Source of the DNA: Paenibacillus sp. 32352
GTDB lineage: Bacteria; Bacillota; Bacilli; Paenibacillales; NBRC-103111
Reading direction: 5' to 3'
Assembly (NCBI RefSeq): GCF_002042965.1
Contig: NZ_MZNT01000006.1
Coordinates: forward strand, 124,001-188,000
DNA: 64,000 nucleotides
This document shows positions 43,165 through 52,672 of this stretch, in pieces. Both the position numbers and the translations under genes were made by a program. Positions within the stretch are counted from its first letter, which is position 1. Each line of letters opens with the position of its first letter. The notes beneath the pieces are model-generated. The model had not been told where the DNA came from and made no database searches. It was given only the letters and a program-made list of their open reading frames with translations.

Positions 43165-44709
43165 ATGTCGAAACTGCCCGTTGATGTCATCGTTGTCGGT
43201 TCCGGGGCCACCGGCGGTCTGGTCGCCAAGGAGCTAACCGATCATGGCTTCTCCGTAACCGTCATCGAAGCCGGCAAACGGTATAACCCGAACGCGGATT
43301 TCGCCAACGCCGAGGCCAACCACGCCAAAATCCAATGGACGGAGCCGCGCGTCTATGCGGGCAAGCATCAGGTCGCTCCCAAAACCGGCATCGGTGTAGG
43401 AGGAGGAACGTTAACCTGGCTGGGGGTCATGCCCCGGTTCCATCCGGAGGACTTCCGCACCTACAGTCTGGAGGGCGTAGGGGCCGATTGGCCCTTAAGC
43501 TATGAGGACCTTGCGCCTTACTACGCCAAGGTGGAAAGAGACTTCGGCGTCGCCGGAGACTGCGGGCCGTTCGCGCCCGAGCCGTATTCCCTCCCCATGC
43601 CGGCCCACCGCTTCAGCTGGCATGCCCAGGTGCTCGCGCGCGGGGCGCATAAGTCCGGGGCGCATCCGTTCGCCCCGCCCATCGCCATCAACTCCGTCGA
43701 GTACGACGGGCGGCCGGCTTGTACATACTGCGGCTGGTGTGCCGCGGGCTGTCCGACGGACGCGAAGGCGACCAGCCAGGGCACGTACCTGGCCAAGGCG
43801 GAGGCCGCCGGCGTGAAGGTCATCAGCGAGGCGTTCGTGCATCGCGTTCTATACGACGCAGCCGCCGGCCGCGTCACCGGCGTCCTCTACCTGGACGCCG
43901 AAGGGCGAGAGCACGAGCTGAGCGCGCAGCTCGTCATTCTTGCGGCTCATGCGGTGGAAACGCCCCGCCTGCTGCTCCTGTCGGCGTGTCCCGCCTTCCC
44001 GGACGGACTCGCCAACTCCAGCGGAGCCGTCGGCAAATACATGCTCAGCCATCCGACATGGCAGGTGTTCGGAACGTTCGAAGAGCCGGTCAACGCTTAT
44101 AAGGGCATACAGATGGGGCAGGTCATGGTGCAGGACTACTACAAGCCGGATTCCCGCAACGATTATGCGCGCGGCTATGTTCTCCTGTCCTACATGATGA
44201 CCCCGGTCACCTACGCCACATTGAGCGGCGATTTCGTAGGCCCGGAATTCAAGCAATTTCTGAAGGATTATCCGTACACCGCCGCCTGGTGGGCTCATGC
44301 CGAGGGACTTCCGAGCGAGCATAACACGGTGACGCTCGATCCCGAGGTCAAGGATCACCGCGGCCTTCCTGCGGCCAGAGTTTCGATCGAATGGCTTGAT
44401 AACGACATTCGATTGGCGGGTGCCGCCCGGGATAAAGCCGCAGAGCTGATGGAAGCATCCGGCGCCCGCAAGGTGCGGGCCGGCCTGAATTATGGGGCTC
44501 ACGCCATGGGAACCTGCCGCATGGGAGACGATCCCGATTCCTCCGTCGTCAATGAGTTCGGCCAGACGCACGACATTCCCAATCTGTTTATCTGCGATAC
44601 GAGCGTATTCGTCACCGGCAGCGGCCTTAATCCGACGCTGACCGCGATGGCCATCGCCAGCCGGGCCGTGGACTATATCGCCGACCAGGCACGGCAGGGA
44701 CAACTGTAA
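43165..44709 (+). CDS. GMC-family FAD dehydrogenase with ferredoxin-like cysteine motif
   Basis: A 514-residue flavoprotein. The FAD motif VIVVGSGATGGLVAKEL starts near residue 8; the C-terminal GMC block is NYGAHAMGTCRMG...FVTGSGLNPTLTAMAIASRA. Residues 186-197 hold Cys186, Cys189, Cys192 and Cys196 followed by Pro, a CX2CX2CX3CP pattern suited to an iron-sulfur cluster. It is most like the large subunit of gluconate 2-dehydrogenase and sugar 3-dehydrogenase enzymes, and the next gene is the matching small subunit. It probably oxidises a sugar or polyol hydroxyl to a ketone or aldehyde. No export signal is visible, so a cytoplasmic location is likely. Confidence 0.9.
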   Translation: MSKLPVDVIVVGSGATGGLVAKELTDHGFSVTVIEAGKRYNPNADFANAEANHAKIQWTEPRVYAGKHQVAPKTGIGVGGGTLTWLGVMPRFHPEDFRTYSLEGVGADWPLSYEDLAPYYAKVERDFGVAGDCGPFAPEPYSLPMPAHRFSWHAQVLARGAHKSGAHPFAPPIAINSVEYDGRPACTYCGWCAAGCPTDAKATSQGTYLAKAEAAGVKVISEAFVHRVLYDAAAGRVTGVLYLDAEGREHELSAQLVILAAHAVETPRLLLLSACPAFPDGLANSSGAVGKYMLSHPTWQVFGTFEEPVNAYKGIQMGQVMVQDYYKPDSRNDYARGYVLLSYMMTPVTYATLSGDFVGPEFKQFLKDYPYTAAWWAHAEGLPSEHNTVTLDPEVKDHRGLPAARVSIEWLDNDIRLAGAARDKAAELMEASGARKVRAGLNYGAHAMGTCRMGDDPDSSVVNEFGQTHDIPNLFICDTSVFVTGSGLNPTLTAMAIASRAVDYIADQARQGQL

Positions 44710-44726
44710 CGAAGGAGCTGATACCT

Positions 44727-45140
44727 ATGAGAAGGAATGCTGCCGAACAGGCGGAATGGCTTGCGGTGCTCGCCAACGGTGTGATTCCCGCTGATGAGAC
44801 CGACCAAGGAGCCGCCGAGGCGAATGCGGGTCCGGTCCTCGCCGAAAGAATCGAGCGCGGCATTCACGCCAGGCTGTATGAGCTTGGCATCGAAGCCGCC
44901 GTGACGGCGGCGAAGGAGCAGTTCGGGCAGCCGCTGGCCCGGCTTGGGCCCGAGCAGCTACACGCCGTGCTGATGGCCTTGAAAGCCTCGGTGCCCGGGT
45001 TTTACAAGCAGCTCCGAACCGATGTCGCCGGGCTGTATCTTAACACGCCGGGCGTCTCCGAACGAATCGGATTTCCCGGTGCATCGGCGCATACGGGGGG
45101 CTACCCCGATTTCGATCAACCGCAAGAGCGCAGCAAATAA
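44727..45140 (+). CDS. Gluconate 2-dehydrogenase subunit 3-like small subunit
   Basis: A 137-residue protein. The N-terminus LAVLANGVIPADETDQGAAEA and the closing GFPGASAHTGGYPDFDQP are typical of the gluconate 2-dehydrogenase subunit 3 family, which binds the GMC large subunit. Many relatives carry a Tat signal; this one does not. AAGGAG lies before the ATG, 17 bases after the large subunit. No cytochrome c subunit follows, so electrons must leave by another route. Confidence 0.85.
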   Translation: MRRNAAEQAEWLAVLANGVIPADETDQGAAEANAGPVLAERIERGIHARLYELGIEAAVTAAKEQFGQPLARLGPEQLHAVLMALKASVPGFYKQLRTDVAGLYLNTPGVSERIGFPGASAHTGGYPDFDQPQERSK

Positions 45141-45175
45141 GGAACCGATCCCAGGCCCAGGAGGGAAGTGCGTCC

Positions 45176-46255
45176 ATGAAGAAAAAACGGTCAATCCGAT
45201 GGACAACGTTATTCGTCATTCTTTTGTTGGTTGGTGCAAGCCTGACTGGCTGCGCAGGCGGGAAAGATCCGGCGGGCGCCGGGGATAAAGAGGCCGGCAG
45301 TAAGACCAAGAAAGCCTATAAAATTGCTTTGAGCAATGCGTTCGCCGGAAACTCCTGGCGCTCGGAAATGCTGAAAATTTTTGAAGCCTATGCCCAGCAG
45401 AAGAAGGCCGCCGGCGAGATCAGCGAGTTTTATTCCTCAAGCGCAGGCAACGATCCGCAAGCCCAGATCAATGAAATCCGCAATATGATGTCCAAGGGCT
45501 ACGACGCCATCCTCGTCGACGCTTCCTCTCCAACGGCACTGGTGCCCGTACTCCATGAGGCCGTACAGCGGGGCATTGTCGTCGTCGCCTTCGACAATAC
45601 CGTGGAATCCGACAAGGTATATAACGTCAACACCGACCAGGTCCAGTTCGGCCGGGTTCAGGCGCAGTGGCTGATGGATCAGATCGGCGGCAAAGGCAAC
45701 ATTCTCCTGATCAAAGGCATCGACGGGATTTCGATCAACAGCGACCGGGACCAGGGCCATCGGGAGGTCCTCAAAAAATACCCTGACGTCAAAATTCTTC
45801 AGGAAGGCTTCGGAAATTACGATGATGCAACGACCTCTGTCGTGATTAACAACATGCTGGCGGCCCACAAGTCCAAAGGCATTCAGGGGATCCTCACGCA
45901 AGGGGGCGGCGAGAATGCCATCGTAGAGGCGCTGAAGCAGAACAAGCTCGATCCGGCTGCCATTCCTATGACCGGGGAGATGCTGAACGGCCTGTTCCGC
46001 CATATGAAGGAAAGCAAGGTCAAGGCGATTGCCGCAGGCCAGCCCCCTTACCTTAGCGCCGCTGCTCTCGATATTGCGCTGAAGGTGCTCAAGGGTGAGA
46101 AGACCGACAAAAAGACCATCATCCCGCTGCCTTACGATGACTACAAAAATGTAGACAAATGGTATGCGCCGGGTCAGCCGGACAATTTCTACGTCGACTG
46201 GACGGACCCATCCAACAGCTACGGATTGAAAATCGAGCAAATCTTGCAAAAGTAA
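45176..46255 (+). CDS. Sugar ABC transporter substrate-binding lipoprotein (CUT2 type)
   Basis: A 359-residue lipoprotein: signal with lipobox LTGCA (Cys26), then a periplasmic-binding protein type I fold (IALSNAFAGNSWRSEMLK, MMSKGYDAILVDASSPTALVPVLHEAVQRGIVVVAFDN). It belongs to the ribose/xylose/inositol binding group. It captures the substrate outside the membrane for the ATPase and permeases encoded next. GGAGGG precedes the ATG. Confidence 0.92.
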   Translation: MKKKRSIRWTTLFVILLLVGASLTGCAGGKDPAGAGDKEAGSKTKKAYKIALSNAFAGNSWRSEMLKIFEAYAQQKKAAGEISEFYSSSAGNDPQAQINEIRNMMSKGYDAILVDASSPTALVPVLHEAVQRGIVVVAFDNTVESDKVYNVNTDQVQFGRVQAQWLMDQIGGKGNILLIKGIDGISINSDRDQGHREVLKKYPDVKILQEGFGNYDDATTSVVINNMLAAHKSKGIQGILTQGGGENAIVEALKQNKLDPAAIPMTGEMLNGLFRHMKESKVKAIAAGQPPYLSAAALDIALKVLKGEKTDKKTIIPLPYDDYKNVDKWYAPGQPDNFYVDWTDPSNSYGLKIEQILQK

Positions 46256-46336
46256 GCTTCCATTAAGGGAAAGGGCCGGCCGCAAAACGATGATATCGGT
46301 CGGTCCCCTCACCCACACCAAAGCGAGGTGCCAAGG

Positions 46337-47878
46337 ATGCCTACCGAGAATCGCCCGTTGACCCCGGCAAACCAGCCCGTGTCACCGGAGGAAGCCCTGC
46401 TTGAAGTATCGCAGGTGAGCAAAAGCTACGGCGGCGTGCAGGCTTTGATCGATTGCGATTTTTCCTGCCGCAGAGGCGAAGTGCACGCACTGCTCGGCGA
46501 GAACGGCGCCGGCAAGAGCACGCTGGTCAAACTATTGTGCGGCGTTGTTTCCCCCGATAAAGGCTCTATCCGATTCAAAGGCGAGGAAATGCGGTTTCGC
46601 TCCCCCATCGATGCCGCCCGCCGGGGGATTGTCGCGGTGTTTCAGGAGCTTTCCCTCGTTCCCGATCTTACCGTGTCGGAGAACGTGTATTTGGGACATG
46701 AGCCGAAGACTCGATGGGGGCTGATCGATTTTGCCCGGATGAATGTCATGGCCGGAGAGCTGTTCCGGGATCTGGGCCTGACCCTTCAACCCGAAGCGCT
46801 TGTCAGCAATCTGACGCTCGCGGAACGGCAGCTGGTCGAGATCGCCAAGGCGTTATCCCGCGACCCCGAGGTCATTCTGCTGGACGAAGCCACCTCTGCG
46901 CTGGGCCAGCAGGAGGTCGACCTGCTGTTCTCCCTGATCCGGAGACTCACCGATCGGGGCACAACGGCTATCTTCATCTCCCATCGCATGGATGAGCTGG
47001 AACGGATCGCCCATCGCGCCACCGTGTTCCGGGACGCCCGCTATGTGACCACCTTCGACTGGGGAACCGTCTCAGGAGAACAGATAGTAAGCTGGATTGC
47101 CGGTCGGACCGTGAACGAGACGTATCCGGCCAAAAGTGCCCTGCGCCGGGACGAAATCGCTCTAGATGTCCGTAATCTGACCAGCACAGGGCAGTTTTAC
47201 GACATAAATCTGCAGCTGCGAAAGGGAGAAATCGTCGGCATCGCAGGACTTCAGGGGCATGGGCAAGGCCCCTTTCTTGAGGCGCTGTTCGGCTTACGTC
47301 CCATCGCCGGCGGAGAGGTTCAAGTATACGGGCGAAGGGCCGCATTGACCGGGCCGGCGGCCGCCATCAAGGCCGGCATTGCGCTTGTTCCCGAGGACCG
47401 CAAGCACGAGGGTCTGCTGCTGTCCCGCTCCGTTCGCGAGAATATCTCCTTGATGACGCTGCAGCATCGGCAGCAGCTGGGATTCATTCAAGCCGGCAAG
47501 GAACGGACCGCCGTTCATGAGATGATCCGGTTTTTGAATATCAAGACATCCCACCCCGATCTCGAGGTTGGCGGCTTGAGCGGAGGCAATCAGCAAAAGG
47601 TCGTCATTGCCAAGGCGATTCTGACGCAAGCGGACATCCTGCTTCTGGCCGACCCCACCCGGGGCATCGACATAGGGACCAAGTCGGAAATTTACCGGCT
47701 GCTGCGGCAGCTCGCAGAGGAAGGGATGGCGATTCTCCTCTACTCCACCGAGCTTTCGGAGCTGGCCGGGCTATGCGATCGCGTAGCCGTCTTCAAGCAG
47801 GGCCGGATGGCAGCTTTACTGGAAGGCAGGAGCATTACCGAGGAGCGGATGATTCACGCCGCTCTTGGCATCGCCTAA
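46337..47878 (+). CDS. Sugar ABC transporter ATPase with two ATP-binding domains
   Basis: A 513-residue tandem ATPase of the RbsA/XylG/MglA type. Domain 1 has Walker A GENGAGKST, a signature region LTLAERQLVEIAKAL and VILLDEATSALG; domain 2 has a degenerate Walker A region (GLQGHGQG), signature LSGGNQQKV and LLLADPTRGIDIGTK. That asymmetry is normal in the family. The start is ATG 46337; the GTG at 46328 lies inside the GAGGTG ribosome site. It powers the importer. Confidence 0.92.
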   Translation: MPTENRPLTPANQPVSPEEALLEVSQVSKSYGGVQALIDCDFSCRRGEVHALLGENGAGKSTLVKLLCGVVSPDKGSIRFKGEEMRFRSPIDAARRGIVAVFQELSLVPDLTVSENVYLGHEPKTRWGLIDFARMNVMAGELFRDLGLTLQPEALVSNLTLAERQLVEIAKALSRDPEVILLDEATSALGQQEVDLLFSLIRRLTDRGTTAIFISHRMDELERIAHRATVFRDARYVTTFDWGTVSGEQIVSWIAGRTVNETYPAKSALRRDEIALDVRNLTSTGQFYDINLQLRKGEIVGIAGLQGHGQGPFLEALFGLRPIAGGEVQVYGRRAALTGPAAAIKAGIALVPEDRKHEGLLLSRSVRENISLMTLQHRQQLGFIQAGKERTAVHEMIRFLNIKTSHPDLEVGGLSGGNQQKVVIAKAILTQADILLLADPTRGIDIGTKSEIYRLLRQLAEEGMAILLYSTELSELAGLCDRVAVFKQGRMAALLEGRSITEERMIHAALGIA

Positions 47879-47902
47879 CGTTACAGGAGGTGACCTGACA
47901 GG

Positions 47903-48949
47903 ATGAAACCAGCTCCACATCGCAAACCCTTCGGCGCGCTGATAAGAAGAAACAAGGATGCGGCCATGGCTTATCTCATTTTAATGGCCATCCTCGTATT
48001 GTTCGCCTTCAATCAGTACGATTTCTTCACAAGGTACGGACCGCAATCCATTTGTAACCAGGTCGTTACATTAGCCGTTGCCGCTTTGGCGCAAACCGTC
48101 GTCGTGCTGACCGCCGGGATCGACTTGTCGATTGGGGCGATCATCGGGCTGACGAATTCCGCAGCGGCTACGATCATGGATCCCATTTCCGTATCGGTAG
48201 GCCATACCGGCTTCGGACTTGTTCTTACCCATCTCATTGTGCTGGCCATCGGATGCGCCGCAGGGCTCCTTAACGGGCTGATCATCGTATTCGGCAGGCT
48301 GCAGCCGATTATCGTGACGCTGGCGACCGCCTCCATTTATAGCGGGATCGCGTTATATATTCGCCCTACGGCCGGAGGCAAGGTGCCGGAAGCGTATACC
48401 GACCTGCTAACCGGGCGCGTGCTTACCTATATCCCGGTCTCCGCTATCGTGCTGGCCGTCTTTATGGCTCTGATCTGGGTGCCTCTGCGCCATTCCCGCT
48501 TCGGTCAATCCATCTATGCCATCGGCGGCAGCGAATACTCGGCCTTCATATCCGGAGTCCCGATTCGGCGCACCAAGGTATGGGCGTATACGATGGCCGG
48601 CTTGTTCTCGGCCTGCGCCGGTCTGCTGCTCACCGCCCAAACCGCTTCCGGCGATCCGCTCGGCAGCAGCCTGTTCACCTTGAACTCCATCGCCGCCGTC
48701 GTTCTCGGAGGCACAGCCTTGTCAGGCGGTAAAGGCGGATATGTTGGATCGGTGGCCGGAGCCGCCATTTTGTCGCTCGTGCTGGGTCTGTTGATTTTTT
48801 GGGGCGTCCCGTCCTTTTATCAAAATGCCGTTCAAGGGATCATCCTTATTCTCGCCCTGGCCGTGAGCATCCTTCAGAAGCAAAGAAAACGGACCGCAGC
48901 CCGCTACGCGGACTCTGCCCAGGCATCAGGCTCCGCCAGTTCCTCGTAA
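47903..48949 (+). CDS. Sugar ABC transporter permease 1
   Basis: A 348-residue RbsC-type permease with eight to ten membrane segments. Family motifs are VVLTAGIDLSIGAIIGLTNS and YAIGGSEYSAFISGVPIRRTKVWAYTMAGLFSACAGLLL, then VVLGGTALSGGKGG. AGGAGGTGA lies upstream. It forms the membrane channel with permease 2. Confidence 0.92.
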   Translation: MKPAPHRKPFGALIRRNKDAAMAYLILMAILVLFAFNQYDFFTRYGPQSICNQVVTLAVAALAQTVVVLTAGIDLSIGAIIGLTNSAAATIMDPISVSVGHTGFGLVLTHLIVLAIGCAAGLLNGLIIVFGRLQPIIVTLATASIYSGIALYIRPTAGGKVPEAYTDLLTGRVLTYIPVSAIVLAVFMALIWVPLRHSRFGQSIYAIGGSEYSAFISGVPIRRTKVWAYTMAGLFSACAGLLLTAQTASGDPLGSSLFTLNSIAAVVLGGTALSGGKGGYVGSVAGAAILSLVLGLLIFWGVPSFYQNAVQGIILILALAVSILQKQRKRTAARYADSAQASGSASSS

Positions 48950-49006
48950 AAGGAATGGCTTATGAAGCAGGTTTTGGCTCTAGTCAGAACTATAAGGAGG
49001 GCCTTC

Positions 49007-49996
49007 ATGAGTACGGATATGTTAAAACCGGCTTCCACCCGCCCCGGTGCGTCGGGAGCGCTTGCCTCACCGCTTCGCCATACAGGGGTTTGGAAAATTT
49101 ATGCGGCTACCGCAGGGCTTTATGGGATATCGGGGATTATGCAGCCGCAGTTCTTCTCTGCGGATCATTTGATTCAGCTGCTCGTGATCTCTTCTTTTCT
49201 GGGCATTCTGGCGATGGGCCAGACCCTGGTCATCTTGACCGGAGGCATTGATTTATCCGTCGCCTACATGCTGAACCTGGGAGCGGTCATTATGACTCAA
49301 GCAGCCTCGGACTACGGCGGCGGGACCGCAGCCATCATCATGGCGGCGGCAGGCATCGCCGTTGGAGCGCTAAACGGCCTCGGTGTGGCATATCTCAAGA
49401 TCTCTCCGATCATCATGACGCTCGCCATGAGCAGTATTTTGAAAAGCGTAACGTACGTCTATACCGACGGCAACCCCAAAGGAGCGGCACCCGACTGGTT
49501 GCGTTATCTCGGTACGGGTTCTGTGTTCGGGATCAAGCTGGCGCTTCTCGTGTGGCTGGTTCTTGCCGCTGCTATTGTGCTTTTGCTTGGCAAAACCACG
49601 TTCGGACGGAAAGTGTATGCTATCGGGACGAATCCTACCGTGTCGCACCTATCAGGGATCCATAACAAGAGGGTCCTCGTTCTGGTGTATACGCTAAGCG
49701 GATTGTTTGCCGTGCTGGCAGGCATGATGTCCGTCGGCTTCTACGGCCTCTCCTTCCTCGGAATGGGGGACACGCTGCTTCTCCCGTCCATTGCCGCTGT
49801 CGTAGCCGGAGGGACCTCCATTATGGGAGGGCGCGGGGGCTATGCGGGGACGATTGCCGGAGCCGTCATTCTCTATATTTTGATGAGTATTCTTACGTTA
49901 TTGGACATGAGGGACGCAGGAAAACAAATCATTTACGGTCTTGTCATACTTGTCGTTCTGTTCTTGTACGGGCGTGCCAAGACTGCAAGGAGCTGA
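49007..49996 (+). CDS. Sugar ABC transporter permease 2
   Basis: A 329-residue RbsC-type permease (LVILTGGIDLSVAYMLNLGAVI, YAIGTNPTVSHLSGIHNKRVLVLVYTLSGLFAVLAG and AVVAGGTSIMGGRGGYAG). ATG 49007 follows AAGGAGGG, so the upstream in-frame ATG 48962 is less likely. Two distinct permease genes suggest a heterodimeric channel. Confidence 0.9.
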   Translation: MSTDMLKPASTRPGASGALASPLRHTGVWKIYAATAGLYGISGIMQPQFFSADHLIQLLVISSFLGILAMGQTLVILTGGIDLSVAYMLNLGAVIMTQAASDYGGGTAAIIMAAAGIAVGALNGLGVAYLKISPIIMTLAMSSILKSVTYVYTDGNPKGAAPDWLRYLGTGSVFGIKLALLVWLVLAAAIVLLLGKTTFGRKVYAIGTNPTVSHLSGIHNKRVLVLVYTLSGLFAVLAGMMSVGFYGLSFLGMGDTLLLPSIAAVVAGGTSIMGGRGGYAGTIAGAVILYILMSILTLLDMRDAGKQIIYGLVILVVLFLYGRAKTARS

Positions 49997-50003
49997 CTTG
50001 TTC

Positions 50004-50810
50004 ATGGTTGGAATCCACTTGTATGAAATGCGTCACAACGACGGCGAGATCATGCAGGAGCACCATCATGACATCCATCAAATCCTGTATGTTCTGGAGG
50101 GAAAGGGCAGAGTGGTGCTCGATGGGCGGAGCTTCGACTTCGAACAGGATCAGGGCGTCGTCATCGTCCCGCGAACGAGCCATTCGGTGCTTTCCGGAAG
50201 CCGGATGACCGTGCTGGTGCTCGAATTTGACGAAGCGATGCTGGATGAAAGCGTCCGTGAGGCACTGCTGCGCTCCCAGTTTGACCGTTCCAGACTCGTC
50301 CGGCTTGGCGGCTTCGGAAGCAAGGAGCTGCGGCAGCTGACGCGCAAAATGCTGTTCGAGCAGACGCGGGAGAACCTGCTGAACAAGCTGGCCAATGCGC
50401 TGTATTTATCCGAGCTGCTGCTTCTGCTCGTCCGCTATCAGCCCGCCACCGAGGCGGCCGCCGTGAACAGCCTCCGGGCCGAGAAGCTTCGCCATTATAT
50501 CGATACGCATTACTTCGAAATTGTAGGCCCGGACGATATTTCCGCCAAGCTCGGCGTCAGTACGCGGCACTTGAATACCATTTTCAAGGAAGTGTACCAC
50601 ATGACTCCGCATCAATACCTCACGGACGTTCGAATGCGTCTTGCGCAAAAGCTGCTGGCCGAGACCGACAAGGATATCGCATCCATCTGCTTTGAAATCG
50701 GGTTTGAAACGCTGTCCACCTTCTATAGAACCTTCAAAAGCAGCATTCGCATGACTCCGAATCATTACCGGAGGCTGCATCGCGAGCGTCCCCTTACCAA
50801 GCGGGCTTGA
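50004..50810 (+). CDS. Second AraC-family regulator of the sugar-oxidation locus
   Basis: A 268-residue paralogue of the AraC protein at 42215-43054, with the same cupin start (HHHDIHQILYVLEGKGRVVLDG) and AraC domain (PDDISAKLGVSTRHLNTIFKEVYHMTP, DIASICFEIGFETLSTFYRTFK). It begins eight bases after permease 2 and is followed by the aldehyde dehydrogenase gene. Its AGGAG site lies inside the end of the permease gene, so it is translated from the same mRNA. TTG 49998 is an alternative start. Confidence 0.88.
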   Translation: MVGIHLYEMRHNDGEIMQEHHHDIHQILYVLEGKGRVVLDGRSFDFEQDQGVVIVPRTSHSVLSGSRMTVLVLEFDEAMLDESVREALLRSQFDRSRLVRLGGFGSKELRQLTRKMLFEQTRENLLNKLANALYLSELLLLLVRYQPATEAAAVNSLRAEKLRHYIDTHYFEIVGPDDISAKLGVSTRHLNTIFKEVYHMTPHQYLTDVRMRLAQKLLAETDKDIASICFEIGFETLSTFYRTFKSSIRMTPNHYRRLHRERPLTKRA

Positions 50811-50924
50811 CTCAAGCGCTGTCCGGCCCGCTGTGTGACGCAGGATAACAAAGAACGAATCGGTCCTCTGCGCCGATACTGGCTAAAGCCTCATAACCTA
50901 AGATCCTAAAGGAGGAGTTTGAAA

Positions 50925-52379
50925 ATGGAAACTATCGTGAAAGGTATGGATTGCTTGCATTTCATTGACGGCCGGTACGTTCATTCCCAGGAGCCCAAAA
51001 CCTTCGATAATATCAATCCGGCAACGGAGGAGGTGCTCGGTCAAGTGGCTGAGGGAGGCCAAGCCGAGGTCGAGCTGGCCGTAGAAGCTGCCAAGCGGGC
51101 CTTCGACGGCGGATGGAAGCATTCCAAGCTGAGTGAGCGCGCCGCCATACTGCGCCGGATCGGCGATTTGATTCTGCAGCGCAAAGACGAGCTTGCCATG
51201 CTCGAAACGCTGGATACAGGAAAGCCTCTGTGGCTGTCAACGAATGTAGATATTCCGCGTGCCGCCGGCAGCTACCATTTCTATGCCAATTTCATCTCCA
51301 CCATGGGAACGGAGGCTTATCCCAGCGAGGCTGGCGCCATGAACTTCGTCGTACGCCGTCCGCTCGGCGTCGTCGGCATGATCAATCCCTGGAACCTCCC
51401 GCTTCTTCTGCTCAGCGCCAAGCTTGCGCCGTGCCTTGCCATGGGCAACACCGTCGTACTGAAGCCGGCCCGCTGGACGCCCATGACCGCAACGCTGCTC
51501 GGGGAAATCTGCAAGGAGGCCGGTTTGCCGGACGGAGTCGTCAACATCGTGAACGGGGCCGGTCGCTCCGTAGGGGAAGCGATCTCCGAGCATCCGGATG
51601 TGCGCGCGATTGCCTTCACCGGGGAAACAACCACCGGAAAAAGCATTATGAAGGCCGGATCAGCCAGCCTGAAGCGCTTATCGTTCGAGCTGGGCGGCAA
51701 AAACCCGAACATCATCTTCGCGGATTGCGATCTGGACGAAGTGGTCGATACGTCGCTGCGCAGCAGCTTTATTAACCAAGGCGCCGTGTGCTTGTGCGGC
51801 TCGCGGATCTATGTACAGCGCCCGATCTATGAAGCCTTCCTGGAGAAATTCATTGAACGCACGCGCCAGCAAACGGTGGGCGACCCCCTCCAGCCGAATA
51901 CAAACATCGGAGCGCTCATCAGCAAGCAGCATTACGATCGGGTGCTGGATTATATCCAGTCTGCAAGAGAGGACGGCTGCGTGATCGAAACCGGCGGCAA
52001 TCGCGCCGATGGACTTGATCGGGGCTTCTACGTGGAGCCGACCATCATAACCGGAGTCGATGCCGGGTGCCGGGTGGTCAATGAGGAAATATTCGGTCCT
52101 GTCGTCACCGTACAGCCTTTTGATACCGAGGAGGAGGTCATCGCCCTCGCTAACGATACCCACTACGGTCTTAGCGCATCCATCTGGACGAAGGACAGCA
52201 GCCGGGCCTTCCGGGTAGCGCATCAGATCGAAGCCGGGCTGACCTGGGTGAATACCTGGTTCCTGCGTGATCCGAGAACGCCGTACGGCGGTGAGAAGCA
52301 AAGCGGCATCGGCCGTCAGGGCGGGATGTTCAGCCTGGACTTCTACAGCGAGGTTTCTACCATCTGCATCAAGTATTAA
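50925..52379 (+). CDS. NAD(P)-dependent aldehyde dehydrogenase
   Basis: A 484-residue ALDH. The N-terminal half has MINPWNLPLLLLSAKLAPCLAMGN (the catalytic Asn) and LKPARWTPMTATLL; the active site shows FELGGKNPNIIFADCDLD (general-base Glu) and NQGAVCLCGSR, where the first Cys is the expected nucleophile (usually GQxC). It resembles 2-hydroxymuconic-semialdehyde and betaine-aldehyde dehydrogenases. ATG 50925 is eight bases after GGAGGA. It probably oxidises an aldehyde formed from the imported substrate. Confidence 0.92.
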   Translation: METIVKGMDCLHFIDGRYVHSQEPKTFDNINPATEEVLGQVAEGGQAEVELAVEAAKRAFDGGWKHSKLSERAAILRRIGDLILQRKDELAMLETLDTGKPLWLSTNVDIPRAAGSYHFYANFISTMGTEAYPSEAGAMNFVVRRPLGVVGMINPWNLPLLLLSAKLAPCLAMGNTVVLKPARWTPMTATLLGEICKEAGLPDGVVNIVNGAGRSVGEAISEHPDVRAIAFTGETTTGKSIMKAGSASLKRLSFELGGKNPNIIFADCDLDEVVDTSLRSSFINQGAVCLCGSRIYVQRPIYEAFLEKFIERTRQQTVGDPLQPNTNIGALISKQHYDRVLDYIQSAREDGCVIETGGNRADGLDRGFYVEPTIITGVDAGCRVVNEEIFGPVVTVQPFDTEEEVIALANDTHYGLSASIWTKDSSRAFRVAHQIEAGLTWVNTWFLRDPRTPYGGEKQSGIGRQGGMFSLDFYSEVSTICIKY

Positions 52380-52430
52380 AGCTTCGGCGCTCTTTGTTGG
52401 GTTAGCAAGCAGCTTCGCAAAGCTTAAGCA

Positions 52431-52469
52431 GGCCGTCTTCCTTTACGGCGAGGGCGGCTTTTTTCGCAT
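52431..52469 (+). terminator. Terminator of the sugar-oxidation operon
   Basis: GGCCGTC pairs with GAGGGCGGC across a short loop and is followed by TTTTTT. It lies about 50 bases past the aldehyde dehydrogenase stop. The remaining bases to 52672 hold the sigma-factor promoter region and no other element that I can name. Confidence 0.65.
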
Positions 52470-52672
52470 GGCTGTTCAAGCAAAACCGCGCTGCATTTTT
52501 GAAATAGATGGTAAAATAATCAAAGAGCATAGCCCTATAAATCAACCCGTTCCGACCATTTGGGTTCACATAAAGTCAATCATGATCCACACCTTTATTT
52601 TTTGGCCGCAGTTGTCAGAATACCCGCTCCTGAAGCGTCAATGTAACAAGAATCTACGTAAGGAGGATTTCC

